DNA of 64,000 nt from Pollenia angustigena (GCA_930367215.1 OV884059.1:66869393-66933392); one strand, 5' to 3'. Shown: positions 20,005 to 31,477, counted from the first letter of the stretch. Numbers and translations: made by a program. The notes: generated by a model from the letters alone, not told the origin.

Positions 20005-22824
20005 GGGTGAATGCACCAATAGTCGGCACTTTAACTTTTTTCTGATATTTAAACTGGTACTCTCATGAGTGTGAACATGATATTGGGATGCCAACGAATT
20101 ATTATTGTTCAGTAGTTAGTATAGTTTTAGACTCAATTTACTGAGTCTAAGCATATTTGTATTAAATTTGAGTAATTTACATTTTTTCTAAAATACACGA
20201 TTTGCGCCTGTAGTCGGCACACCTTTCCCTAAATGCGGCACTTTATGACCCTATTGTCGGCATTGAATTTTGTATGAAGAAAATTACAAAATCGTTAAAA
20301 AATTTAAGATATATTGTATTTAATACCAATTATTATTTAACAATTTTCCATAATATTTATTAAAAAAGCTATGCTGAATCCTAAATACCCATCACAAAGT
20401 TAATGTTGTTGCTTTCTTTCTTATATATGTATATATATTATAATTATTAATTATAATTTCCCTATTTGTTTGTTGTTCTTTTTTGTATATTCAGAGCTTT
20501 TTGAAGCCCACTGATGGGCTAGAAAGCTGAAAATCCGCATGCATATAGTAAAATACCTAGGCAAAATCTTAACGTGGCCATATTTTGGCCTGTGGGCAGA
20601 GAATTAAGAGGAAACGGTGTGGAAAAATTCGATTTTTTAACATTTTAGTTTTTATTAAAGCCCCCTAAAAACATAGGAAGCTGAAAATGGCCAAGCATAT
20701 AGTCCTTACAAAGGAGCATAGTCTAAAGTAGTTGGATCTAAAATTTTTGGACTGTGGGCAGAGAATTGAAAGAAAAAGATGTGTTGCAAAATTATGCTAT
20801 TTTACATATCAGCAAATTTTTAAGCCCCCTAAAGACCAAAAAAGCTAAGAATTGCCAAGCATTTGGTACTGACGTTGGAGCTTACATTAAAGTAGTTTCT
20901 CTTCCTGCTTGGCAGGGACAGGCTTAACAGCTAGTTTTTATATAATTTAGTGTTCTGTAAGTGTAATCTCCCTTAAACGGAAACTCCCTTAAAACGGACT
21001 CCGTTCCCTGATCCTGGCAATGTTCTAAAGGAAGGCAATAAGTTCTTTTGAGAGGCCATTTCCCTTGTACGGACACAATTAACGTCCCTTTCAGTGTACA
21101 ATCATGAAAGATTCCACGGTATTTTTTATTTAAATTTAAAGCTATCTAACGTCTTTAATGCTACTTTCTAGAATGGAAGTTTTCATTGGTACCCATTGCA
21201 CCGAAGCCAGGAAAAGACCATACTAGAGTTGAGTCATAAAGTTCTTTTAGTATATCATCCAACATTTTAAAGCCATTTGAGAAAATAATGTTGTTAAAAT
21301 CTTCAATTTGGACTTAAAAATTAATATTTTGATAAGATAAACTTACCCAAAAGTACTTAGAAGCTTTTGAAAAACTATTTGATTGGTCTAAAATTTGTTA
21401 TTGAAGTAGGAAATTTTTTAAGTTCTTCTTAATCGATAACCACAGGAGTCGCAAGGAGGCAATTTATGACCTCTATTTTATTTAATATTTACTTCAGACA
21501 ATCCAAACATCAACTGATACAGCTTTTTTACGCAAACTGCGCACCTATAAAGCATCTCGATAATTACAGAACCATATATTTCAATTAGAATATTGTTAAA
21601 ACAATTGAAGATCAAGATCAATGAAGAAATATATATATAAATATATTTATATATAGAAAATCCGCTTTGCGTTGTGACTCAATCATTAAACAAAAAATAC
21701 ATCTTGATCGATGTTTAACATGGAAATGCTATATACAGACCTGTCAAAGAGATCAATTCCGATCAGAAGTGGAAGTAATTCTGGTTTCTCCAAACAAGAA
21801 AATTAAATTTAAAGAAGCTAAAACAAATTCGATCCGTAGTATTTTGATCGGAATGTATGGCAGGCTTGATAAGAGGCAAAATTAACTGAAATGAAAATCA
21901 ATTCAAATAACCTGGCTCCTTAAGCGGAATTCTTTCCTTAGTCTAGATTGTAAACTCCCTATTTACAACTCTATCTTAAACCCAATCTGGTCCAATGACA
22001 TTTAGTTATCGGTTGCAAAGGCGCCAAAGTAAAATTTTTGTTGAAAATTTACAAAATTTTTGTACATTAAACTTACCAATAGGTTATAGTAAAGTCTTAA
22101 AAATAAAATTTGTTTCGAAATTTTAATGTTTTTGAACCTTTTACTTATTTCTTAGCCATTTATAAACGATTTTTATATAATAAAAGCAGCTGCCGACTAT
22201 AGGATCATTTATATCCTAAGTTCGGCATATATTTGGGCACTCAATATAAACTGTGCCGACTATTAGGTAAATTCATTTAAAACTCATTTATTTTTGTACT
22301 GTTGTCAAGGGAGGTGAGTAAAGAAACATTTTTGAGAATTTGAGCTTAATATGACAAAATTATGATTTTCCAGTAGTCGGCATCACTATGCCGACTACTG
22401 AAATTTGCAAAAAAATTTGCTCCTAATGCCGGCATCCATAAAAATAAGTTAAAATAATATTTTTTTTTCAGATTTATAGATTAAAGGCAATATTTGAACA
22501 TATTTTCACCTATAAAAACTGTTTTTGTAAAAATATTATTTATATTAGTACGATTACCACTTGTTCTAGTTTGCCTTGGCACTAACAAATTATTTAAAAA
22601 ACAGCCACTATGGAGCGTGTAGAAAGCTTGACACTAAATAACGACCAACATAGACTTAAGTTCTCATCCTAGCCAAATGCAAATATTACATAATGAGAAA
22701 TGAGTGTATTTTGAGTTAAAGCTGAATTCGAAATATATATAAAATTTCCGTAATTCTTATTTATTTAAGATTTAATTCAAAAGTGCCGACTATTGGTGCA
22801 TGCCGAACTTAGGGGCTTTCACCC
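20005..22824. mobile_element. TA-flanked TIR element, 2820 bp, AGTCGGCAC subterminal repeats
   Basis: GGGTGAATGCACCAATAGTC begins the element. The right end on the other strand reads GGGTGAAAGCCCCTAAGTTC and then rejoins GCACCAATAGTCGGCAC. TA lies on both sides. Further GTCGGCA motifs occur at 20210, 20265 and 22190-22390. A plus-strand 72-codon frame at 21667-21885 has no recognised domain. An internal block near 20960-21110 (ACTCCCTTAAAACGGACTCC) looks like part of another pogo/Tigger-type element. Terminal architecture is clear; superfamily is inferred. Confidence 0.6.
20496..20900. repeat. three degenerate ~165-bp tandem repeats
   Basis: Each unit carries AAGCCC-C, then AAGCTGAAAAT or a variant, a GCAT-TAGT block, and (in the first two) TGTGGGCAGAGAATT about 100 bp on. 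Units start near 20496, 20655 and 20825. They lie inside the element at 20005-22824. Confidence 0.6.
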
Positions 22825-23112
22825 TATGAAATATTTATTTTTAAAAATAAAATAATATAATAAAAAGAGATTTAGTACTATTGGGACCGAAAAAGTACGA
22901 TTTTAAAAGTTCGTTGGTACGATATTGGTTTTCTCATTTATCATCCCTGAGTTATATTTAAACATTTATCTCATAAATTACCCATTGTCTAACCGGTTTG
23001 ATAGTTGTATATACCGACGTGTTAAGGAAGAATTTGACCATTTACTTAAGTTATATTTATATATAAACATTTATATATACTTGTATACATATATTTTAAC
23101 AAAGTTAATTAT

Positions 23113-23834
23113 AAACAAGTAAGAAAGTATAGTCGGTCAAGCCCGACCATATCATACCCTACACCACAGTATTTAAAAACACATCATGCTTATGTGTCCA
23201 TGTAAATATGGAATTATCTATGTTTATAAACTTCATGAAAATTGGCTTGAAAGTTTGTGAGAGGCAGAAATTGCCCCCTGCCTCCCCTTGTGGTCCTATT
23301 TTTTAAAAACTGTATAGCTAATGTGTCCCTATATATATGGATCTATCTATGTTTTAAATTTCATTAAAATCGGTTTGAGAGGCATAAATTGCCCCTATCT
23401 CCCCTCGTGGTCCGATTTTTTTAAAAATTTATACATTTTGTGTCCCTATAGATATGGGTCTATCTACGTTTAAAACTTTATTAAAATCGGTTTGATAGTT
23501 TCTGAGAGGAAGAAATTTCCCCCTATCTTCCCTCGTGGTCTTACGATTCGGCCCATTTTCAATAGGCTTGGTCCTTGTGCCAATAAGAACCTATGTCCCA
23601 AATTTTATCAAATTATCTCCAAAACTGCGATCTGTACTTTGCGCACAAGGTTACATGGACAGCCAGCCTGCCAGCCATCCAGCCAGCCGGACGGACATCG
23701 TTAGTTCGACTCAGAAAGTGATTCTGAGTATATAGGTATACTTTAAGGTGGGTCTAGGACCACTATTTTAAGGCGTTACACACATCAGCACAAATGCATA
23801 ATACCCTCTCAACTATTTTGGTGTGGGTATAAAA
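23113..23834 (+). repeat. dispersed repeat, ~720 bp (copy 1)
   Basis: Begins AACAAGTAAGAAAGTATAGT, then a GGTCAAGCCCGACC hairpin and ATACCCTACACCACAG; ends TGTGGGTATAAAAA. It contains three ~110-bp internal units with AAAATCGGTTTGA-like and TCCCCTCGTGGTCC-like blocks, and a CAGCC-rich stretch. A nearly identical same-orientation copy is at 49993-50706. The short ORFs that recur in both copies are a by-product of this. It may be Helitron/DINE-like because of the hairpin end, but CTRR termini are not evident. Confidence 0.75.
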
Positions 23835-25295
23835 AGAGTAATTTTTGGGGATTCAGTATTTCGGGTATAACTCAGCCATTTGCCATTTTCTTGAGTTATA
23901 AAGCTTGGACTCGGGGTGATCTATGGTTCCCGAAAGTGGGTATTTAAAAAATAAAATTTAATTTTGGTCATAACTTTTTTGTATCTGAACCGATTTTTTC
24001 GAGTTTTTTTTATAAAATATGTTCTACTAAAAATTTCCGATATTTTGGTATATAAGTCATATCCAGAGGACATATGGCAGCCCTAAAATTTAGGGTTTTA
24101 TACAATTTTTAATTTTTTTTGTACGGGAGGTACCACGCCCACTTCTCCAATCCCGCCCACATTTTGTAGGATGGTGTGTATTGGCAACCTAAATGTGTGT
24201 TCCTAATTTGGAAACTTTGGCTTTTGCCGTTCCAAAGATATGCAGCAAAAAGTAGTAAAAATACAACAACCACAAGGGATTTTTGGAAAAAATTAGAGGT
24301 AGTCGTTGTTTTTTGGTTATATCTCAGCCATTTGTGGACCGATCTTGCTGAATTTCAATAGCACGAAATGGTGGACTATATGTGACATAAATGTAAAACA
24401 ACCTAGCCGCTATCATGTCTGGAGTCTCCGGAAAACACATATCAAACGTAAGACGGACAGACGGACGGACATCGTTAAATAAAGTTCTCTCCTCATAAGG
24501 ACCCAGAATATATATACTTTATAGGGTCTTAGATCACTATTGTAGAAATTACAAACGGAATGACAAACTTATATATACCCTTTTCCACCTGAGGTGAAGG
24601 GTATAAAAAGAGTAATTTTTAGGGATTCAGTATTTCGGGTATAACTCAGCCATTTTTAACCGATTTGACAGATTTATGTACCGACGTGTTGAAGAAGAAA
24701 TTTGCCATTTACTTATGGTATAAAGCTTGGACTCGGGGTGATCTATGGTTCCCGAAAGTGGGTATTTAAAAAAAATTTAATTTTGGTCATAACTTTTTTG
24801 TATCTGAACCGATTTTTCCGAGTTTTTTATAAAATATGTTCTACTAAAAATTTCCGATATTTTGGTATATAAGTCATATTTATAGAACATATTGCAGCCC
24901 TAAAATTTAGGTTTTCATTCAATTTTTAATTTTTTTTGTACGGGAGGTACCACGCCCACTTCGCCACATTTTGTAGGATGGTGTGTATTGGCAACCTCAA
25001 TGTGTGTACCTATTTTGGAAACTTTGGCTTTTGCCGTTCCAAAGATATGCAGCAAAAAGTAATAAAAATACAACAACCTCAAGGGATTTTTGGAAAAAAT
25101 TAGAGTGTTTTTTTTAAATACCCACTTTCGGGAACCATAGATCTCCCCGAGTCCAAGCTTTATAAGTCAAGTAAATGGTAAATTTCTTCTTCAACACGTT
25201 GGTATATAAATCTGTCAAATCGGTTAAAAAATGGCTGAGTTATACCCGAAATACTGAATCCCCAAAAATTACTCTTTTTATACCCTTCATTTGAA
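23835..25295. repeat. tandem plus inverted repeat block
   Basis: A ~770-bp unit containing AGTAATTTTTGGGGATTCAG, ATAAAGCTTGGACTCGGGG and GGAGGTACCACGCCCACTTC occurs at 23835-24600. It recurs in direct orientation at 24606-25105. A shorter inverted copy closes the block at 25105-25295, ending ACTCTTTTTATACCCTTCA. The array ends therefore form an inverted pair with GGTGAAGGGTATAAAAAGAG at 24594. Confidence 0.65.
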
Positions 25296-25382
25296 ATGCC
25301 TTATTTCTGAAAGATCTGCTAGAACACAGAATTGAGAATTAATATTATTATAGTTTTCTTTGTCGTTTGTAAATAACATCAG

Positions 25383-25884
25383 TAGTGCGATTCTGTAATT
25401 AATTTTAGCAATAGTTTTCATTATTAAAAAAATTAACAAGCAAATTAACGATTTTGCTATTCTGTAACATTTTAAACAGCACTTGTTATCTTTAAGTCAG
25501 CTGTTTGAGTTTAGTAAACGACAACTTTTTTAGTGTTGTTTATTTATTGTTAAATGTCGAAAAAATAAAAAATATTTAGTTAAAAGAAATAATATAACTT
25601 GAAAATGGCAATTAAATAATTTGCATTTAATTTAATAGTAATATGTTTGGCTTAACTTAAAAAAATTCTGTTTAGTTTTAATAATTTTATTTGTTTTTTT
25701 TTTATTCCTCTTTGTGTTTTTCGTTATTTTGCCATTTTTTTTGACAGTGATGCCACTTGACGTTAATTTTTATCTATGTTGTTAACAACAATTTACAGAA
25801 TCACATAATCGTTAGTGCAAACAACAAAACAGATTGACAATTATAACAACTGTTGTTATTGTTTAAAGTTACAGAATCCCACTA
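25383..25884. mobile_element. TIR element, ~500 bp, GTAGTGCGATTCTGTAA ends
   Basis: GTAGTGCGATTCTGTAATT on the left is matched by TTACAGAATCCCACTAC on the right; a second TTACAGAATCAC block lies inside. Target duplication not resolved. Confidence 0.55.
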
Positions 25885-25950
25885 CAGTATTATGCTAATG
25901 TTTTTTTTGGAAACAATATTTTCCTGGAGTGAAGCTAATTATCACTTTTA

Positions 25951-26076
25951 GGGCCATTATTATAACTTGGCGTTAGCTGTTATCCGACAGTTAACATACG
26001 CTTTTTGACAGATAACACATTATTATCTGTCAATTTAATCTTAAATTTAGCTAACTTCAAGTTGTAATAATGGCCC
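25951..26076. mobile_element. Harbinger-like MITE, 126 bp, TSD TTA
   Basis: GGGCCATTATTATAACTTG and its complement CAAGTTGTAATAATGGCCC form the ends, with TTA on both sides (25948-25950 and 26077-26079). An inner GTTAGCT / AGCTAAC pair extends the palindrome. Confidence 0.75.
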
Positions 26077-26079
26077 TTA

Positions 26080-26587
26080 GAGCCACTTTTTGGGTTTGAG
26101 ATTAAAGTTAATGTTATTCCATAATTAGCTAATCTGAGAATTAAGTTAATCTAGTATCAATTGAATTTGATATTTTTGGGTGGTGGCTACCATACTGAGC
26201 ACAAATAAATGGCAACATTTTTTGCAAATATCAACTTTTTATCAAGCAATATGGATGTTTTCAAAGAAGAAGAAGACAATGCGAGAATTTAATATTGTTT
26301 ACAAGATAGAAATTTTTTGCGTTTAAAGAAAAAATATATTACAGAAAAAATATACAATGGAAAAATTATATAAAAGTGCTAAGCAATGTTTTACAATGTA
26401 TTTTTTGTTTATATTTTTGCAAGTTCTTTATGGTAAACATGTGTATGTTGACAGTTTAAGTTAAGGTTTAAACCACCACCGTTGGCCGCTTAAACTAGCA
26501 AAAAAAAGTTAAAAAAATACAACTCAAAAAGTAAATACGAAGATTAAAGTTAATTTAATCGCTAATCTCTAACCCAAAAAGTGGCTC
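26080..26587. mobile_element. Harbinger-like MITE, 508 bp, TSD TTA, abutting the previous one
   Basis: GAGCCACTTTTTGGGTTTGA and CCCAAAAAGTGGCTC are terminal inverted repeats; GATTAAAGTTAAT-like blocks follow on both arms. TTA lies at 26077-26079 and 26588-26590, so the left TTA is shared with the neighbouring MITE. Confidence 0.75.
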
Positions 26588-26590
26588 TTA

Positions 26591-27182
26591 AGGTTTTATG
26601 TTCAAAACAAAATTTAGTTCTTAATGTTTTGCAAATTGTCGAATAAAACGATTTCGCAAATTTCTTTTATTTTATTAACCATTTTCTTAACATTGAATGT
26701 TTTTATAAATATGGTTTTCATTTAAATTTTCCACTAACATATTCAAAATGTTCTTGCCGCATGTAAGAACAAATATCCCATTCTGGAAAGCAAAATATGA
26801 ATCCTGGCGGCCACGCTTTGCATTTCAATAATAACTTCGTTAATTATTTTTAAGATACAACAACATAAATTTTGCAACAAGCACATGATAACCTAAGCCT
26901 GCTATCGTAATGATCACATCACAGTTAAAAAGTTAACTGCCTGTTTAACGATAACGAACGTCATCGTTCGCATAGAAAATTACATTTAAAAAGCTTAAAG
27001 GATAAAAAAGTACTGAAAACAACGCGGGGGTACTGCGGTATTTTTAATATGAAAAAGTACTGAATTTTTAACACTGGTAGTGAGTAAATCAATTACCAAA
27101 AGTTTGTCAAACGTTTTTTCTTTGAATGTTTCAATATTGTTCTTACTCTTTTCTTTTCCAGCTGTGTCCGTTTATATTAGCT
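26591..27182. other. no gene; hAT-end-like fragment near 27070
   Basis: A TTTTTAACACTGG end with repeated AAAGTACTGAA motifs near 27008-27070 resembles a hAT terminus, but I find no partner. Confidence 0.35.
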
Positions 27183-27692
27183 CTGTTCCACATGCATAAC
27201 GAAACAGTCCGAACTTGCACAAAGTTTCCCAAAAGCGTTCCACATAACAATTTTTTTTCGGACAAGAAAAAACAATCAGCTGTTTTTGTTTACATATGAA
27301 ACTGATAAATAATTCAGGAAATTTACAAGCAAAAGAAAATTTTTAGTTTTAATTAAAAAACACATTAAAAAGCAAAATGTTAGGTTTTTGTGAAAAAATT
27401 TAAGTTGTAAAAACGTTATTGCATACATATTTTCCTTTATCTTTAATTAACAAAAGCAAAATATAAAAAATTGCAATGATGCAAATGTTTTGGTTTTATT
27501 ATGTTATGACTTTTAAACGTCTAAAATCGCTTAAATAGATCTTAATTTGAAAAGTAAGCAGTATTAGTATTTAAAGAAGTGCAAAAATGGTTTTTTGCGT
27601 TCCAGCAATTTTGTGTAGTTTCGGCAAATTTAGAGAGTAATTTTCATTTTACTCTCATTAGTCCGAACATGCCCGAGATCTTGTGGAACACA
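27183..27692. mobile_element. TIR element, ~510 bp
   Basis: CTGTTCCACATGCATAACG followed by AGTCCGAACTTGC is inverted on the right as AGTCCGAACATGCCCG then TTGTGGAACA. Borders are approximate and no target duplication was resolved. Confidence 0.5.
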
Positions 27693-27701
27693 CCTAATAA
27701 T

Positions 27702-29043
27702 CAGGGTTGTGAACTATTTCTAATCAAAAAGCGCCGTGTCTCCAATCAAAAAGCGCTAAAAAGCGCTAAATAAAATTTAAATAAAAAACTTAATGACATG
27801 TTTAAGATCCAAGTTTTAAAAAAATCGTTTTAAATAAAAATTTATGAAAAACAAAGATACTACTGCGCTAAATTCAAATCCGTTTTCAGTTGTTTCTATC
27901 ATGTCTTGTTCTTTTATGGGCTAGACTTATATTTTGACCGAAATAAGGCATTTATGCTACATATATTTTATCATAACTTGAGAACGATATTGATATTTTA
28001 CAAATAATTATTTTATATTTTATATTATATTTTGCCATGCAAATTAGTATTTTTATCATTTATCAGAAATCCAGGTATATTATGAATAAAAAAAGCAAGA
28101 AATCAGTAAACAAAATGCTAACTAGACGTGTTTGAATAAACTATTTGCATTTAGCACGCTAAAGTGAATTAAAATCACATAATCAAGTTCTCTAGATCGA
28201 CTTTTTTTTAGTTTTTTTGCCGAGCAGAGTTAATAAAACATTAATATTTTTAAAAAGCCTTTTCTGATATTTAAGGAAGATTAAAGTAATATAATTTCTA
28301 CTATACACTGAAAGAATTATTTACTAATTCACCAGAAAATATGTCTTGAACCACGAAAATTTTGCACTATTCTCGTCCAAGCCAAAAATTTCTTATTGTA
28401 TATAAACATAAGCAAAAAGTTGTGACTCAAAGTGAACTAAAATTTACTAAAATACAGCTAAAAAATTCATTTAACTATAGAATAGTTACTTAAATCAAGT
28501 TTTCTTTGCTTTTTATTTTACAAAATCAGAAGAAAAGCCTACAATTTTTCCATAAAAACGTATAGCACTAGTTAGTTTATAAAAAAAAACTTTGTTTATT
28601 GATTCTATTTTAAAATCAGACTAATATTAAATAAATGCTTCTTGAAATTTTTGATCATATACCAAAAACGTGAATTTTTTAATCATGAGAAAATGTTTCT
28701 TTATTTAAGAAACTTTTACTTAATACGAACAAAATAAGTTAAAATCAGTTATTTAGTTTTGAATTTTCTTGTTTTAAGAAACGAAATGGATTTCTTTAGA
28801 AAATAAACGTCTTCCCTTGTATAGAATGCTCATCAGAGTAAAGTATTTTCAAAACGGAAACAAATTTTGGTTTAATGTGTCTTGATTTTAATGTATGCAA
28901 ATAAAAGTACAAAAATGTTGGGTATCAATAAAAGCGCTAATTTAGCGCTCTTTTTAAAAAAAGCGCTAAGGAAAAAATATGCGCCTTTTCGACAGTTAAA
29001 AAGCGCTTAATCTAGCGCCAAAGGCGCTAAATTGGCAACTCTG
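27702..29043. mobile_element. non-autonomous hAT element, 1342 bp, AAAAGCGCTAA subterminal repeats
   Basis: CAGGGTTGTGAAC on the left and (other strand) CAGAGTTGCCAATTTAGCGC on the right are the ends. CTAATAAT is duplicated exactly at 27694-27701 and 29044-29051. AAAAGCGCTAA-type motifs are clustered at both ends. Nested DNA at about 28305-28819 shares the repeat found at 340-530. Confidence 0.9.
28305..28819. mobile_element. TA-flanked element nested in hAT
   Basis: CACTGAAAGAATTATTTAC at the left and (other strand) CAAGGGAAGACGTTTATTTT at the right are weakly similar ends with TA outside each. The left part matches 340-530. Confidence 0.4.
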
Positions 29044-29211
29044 CTAATAATGTACAATTTGCGCTCAAGAGCACAAATAATACAAAACAAAATGGTACAA
29101 TCAATCTTATTGTTTTTGGTTTTGTTTTACTCACTGCAAAGAACAAAACAAAACGAAAGCAAACGTTTTGTTTTGTTTGTTTTCGTATTCTGATGAATTT
29201 AAAAACACAGA

Positions 29212-29420
29212 TTTTTTAAATTGCGAACAAACTGGAAGACCACACGGGATGGGACATACCTCATTTTAAAGATAATTCCGCTCACTATTTTTAAAGAATT
29301 TTTGCAATTTTCAGGTGTACTAGTACTGACTGATTGAGTTTTAGAAATTGTGGACAAACTGGAAGACCTTACAGGATGGGATATACCTCATTTTAAAGGT
29401 TATAAGGCCCACTTTTGTAA
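29212..29420 (+). other. duplicated short coding-like segment
   Basis: Two direct copies, about 125 bp apart, read NKLEDHTGWDIPHFKDN and DKLEDLTGWDIPHFKGY. They differ at several third codon positions without changing the residue (ACG/ACA, GAC/GAT). The second is preceded by TGAGTTTTAG, a possible splice acceptor. Frames close soon after each copy. This could be a duplicated exon of an unknown gene or a retroelement fragment; I do not recognise the sequence. Confidence 0.35.
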
Positions 29421-29523
29421 TTAGGCATCGTTTTAAATGCAATTTCAAAATTAAATTTTATTTAAAAAAACTATGAACACATTATTCAAAAATTTTATAG
29501 AAAATTATTTTATCTACATATAT

Positions 29524-29932
29524 TGTTACGAAAGTTAAATTATCTAAGAATTATTTATAGTTATAAGTTATCTTGTAAGTTATAGTTTTATGTTACTTAA
29601 AATTGTCATGTATAATTTTCCACACAACTGTTATTTTAAAAATAATTCCTATATAAATTTCCCAGTAATTTCTAGAAATGGTTAAGAACATAATAAATAG
29701 TTTTTACGGGAAGGTTCAGGAAAAATCTAGAAATAATTATGAAATATAAAAAGGGGTGACTCATGTAAAGTTAGTTTAGTCTGTTTTGAAAAACGGTTCT
29801 GTTCGTAACTAAAACAATTGTGAACAAAATAATTAATTTCAATAAAGTTTGTTAAGTTGAATAAGTGTGTGCTTTTATTCGGATTTGCAATTAAAAGAAC
29901 TCAAACGCGTTTATTAAAGGAAAAACGTAACA
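29524..29932 (+). repeat. 5' LTR, 409 bp
   Basis: Begins TGTTACG and ends GTAACA, so the outermost bases are the TG...CA of LTR elements. A TATAAA box lies at 29745-29750 and AATAAA at 29841-29846, a plausible promoter and polyadenylation signal. Confidence 0.95.
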
Positions 29933-29934
29933 AT

Positions 29935-29948
29935 TGGTGTCAGAAGTG
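29935..29948 (+). other. primer binding site, tRNA-Leu
   Basis: TGGTGTCAGAAGTG starts 2 nt after the LTR and is complementary to the CACTTCTGACA-CCA 3' end of a tRNA-Leu, giving 14 matching bases. Confidence 0.85.
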
Positions 29949-30036
29949 AAATTGCAATAAAAAATAAATAAAAATAAAATAAATAAACAAATAAAAAAAA
30001 TAATAAAAAAAAAAAAAAAAAACTATACAAAAAACA

Positions 30037-31427
30037 ATGAAATTCGAGGAACTTAAAGTTGAACACCTCAAGAAAGAGTTGGGCAAGTTGGATCTGCCTA
30101 CTGCAGGAAATAAAGCTGAGCTGCAGAAAAGATTAATCGATGAATTTAAGCGACGCAATATTGACATCGCAACTTATGAATTTGAAGAAAAAGAAGAAAT
30201 AGAAGTTGCTACCCGTGCAATACCAAGCAACATGGATCTCAGCACAATGTTTGCTGCAATGATGGAGAAATTGACAGAAACTTCAAGAAATCTAGAAAAA
30301 ATGGTGAAAGATATTCAGCAGAAACATCTAGAAAAATGGAAGAAAATTCTAGAAAAATGGAAGAAAATTCTAGAAAAATGGCAAAGGAAAATTCGAATAC
30401 TATCGTAGCCGAAATTCAAGAAAATTCAAGATTGACAAACGAAAAACTTGAGAAGCTTCAAGAGATTCCTACTGCTATAAATGAAAGAGTAGACGATATG
30501 GAGATAGAATTCAACCAGAAGCTGTTTGATGTTAAAACTCAAGTCACGGATGTAAAAACACAAGTCACTGTTTTTGATGGAAAACTACATCATTTGGAAG
30601 AAAAAGTAAATAGTCTTCAGTGCCAAGAGGGAGTGGTGCGAGTTTTTCCAGAAGTCTCGAATAGAATAAGAGCTCCAAGTTTTGACGGCAGCTCACCATT
30701 GAATGTGTTTAAGTTTCAGTTCGACACAGTTGCCAACAAAAATGCATGGAACAATGAAGAAAAAGCCATAGAGCTGATTCTGGCTTTAAAAGGAACTGCA
30801 GCTGAAATTTTAGAAAGTGTACCAGTAAGTTGCAGAAACAATTATGATGACATTATGGTAGCATTGCAGCGCAAGTATGGTGGTGAACACAGAAAGGAAA
30901 TATTCAGAATGGAATTACGGGGAAGAGTGCAAAAGGCAAACGAAACACTACAGGATTTTGCTCTAGAGATTGAGCGCTTGGTGCAGCTTACTTAACCAGG
31001 TGAAAGTCATCCACTGCTAGATCATTTTAAGACCGAGGCGTTTGTAAACGGTATACGGGATGCTGATGTGAAACTAGCGGTATGTGCATCACAGAAGCCA
31101 TAATTTGCAGAAACGGTATCGTTTGCCCTGGCACAGGAAACCGCTAGAATAATTTCAAAACCGCATATATGCAAGGTGCGCAAGCTCGATATAACAGCAG
31201 AAGACGAAGGAGATATTTTAAAGGAAATAAGAAGCACGAAGGAGGCAGTTTTACAGGCTTTGGGTGAGAAGCAAGGTAAAAACAAAGTAAAGTGCTATAA
31301 CTGCGGTAAAACTGGCCATATTCAGCGAAACTGCAAAGCACCAAGACGACGATCAAGATCTTCCTCGCCACCAGGAAACAACCAACGTGCTAGTCACCAG
31401 GCTTCACAAGAGTCACATTTAAACTAA
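30037..31427 (+). pseudogene. gag: gag (SAP-like N-terminus, CCHC zinc knuckle), broken
   Basis: The start is the first ATG after the leader and opens with a helical SAP-like segment (EELKVEHLKKELGKLDLPTA, GNKAELQKRLIDEF). A coiled-coil stretch follows. A 21-bp unit (TCTAGAAAAATGGAAGAAAA plus T) occurs about three times near 30327-30389. The frame changes between about 30240 and 30330. In-frame stops lie at 30993-30995 and around 31110. A capsid-like region spans roughly 30650-31000. The zinc knuckle CYNCGKTGHIQRNC is intact near 31293, followed by an Arg/Ser-rich tail. The stop at 31425 overlaps the frameshift signal. Gag would form the particle and bind RNA. Confidence 0.9.
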
Positions 31428-31477
31428 AAATAGCTAGCACCGCGGGGCACGGGCTAGCTTCCACGTCTGAGGGCCCC
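31418..31477 (+). promoter_or_regulatory. -1 ribosomal frameshift signal (TTTAAAC plus candidate pseudoknot)
   Basis: The heptamer TTTAAAC (31418-31424) is in the X-XXY-YYZ phase of gag and ends directly at the gag stop TAA (31425-31427). After a 7-nt spacer, AGCTAGC (31432-31438) pairs with GCTAGCT (31453-31459). The loop GGGGC (31444-31448) can pair with GCCCC (31473-31477), giving an H-type pseudoknot. The -1 frame is open from here into the protease. TTTAAAC is a known efficient -1 site in other viruses and retroelements; function here is inferred. Confidence 0.8.

Larger units (their letters stand above)
16992..22949. mobile_element. hAT element, 5958 bp, with nested insertions
   Basis: The left end CAGGGTTGATAAAGTTGGTA and the right end (other strand CAGGGATGATAAATGAGAAA) share the TIR CAGGGNTGATAAA. 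GGTAC-rich subterminal motifs recur at both ends. AGTTATAT is duplicated exactly at 16984-16991 and 22950-22957. Transposase remnants lie near the left end on the plus strand. Much of the interior is later insertions: 17994-19915 and 20005-22824. Confidence 0.9.

Noticed and set aside
23492..23735. Recurring short ORFs (MVLRFGPFSIGL...) here and at 50416-50643
   Set aside because: They recur only because they lie in two copies of the same dispersed repeat; codon content and context are not gene-like.
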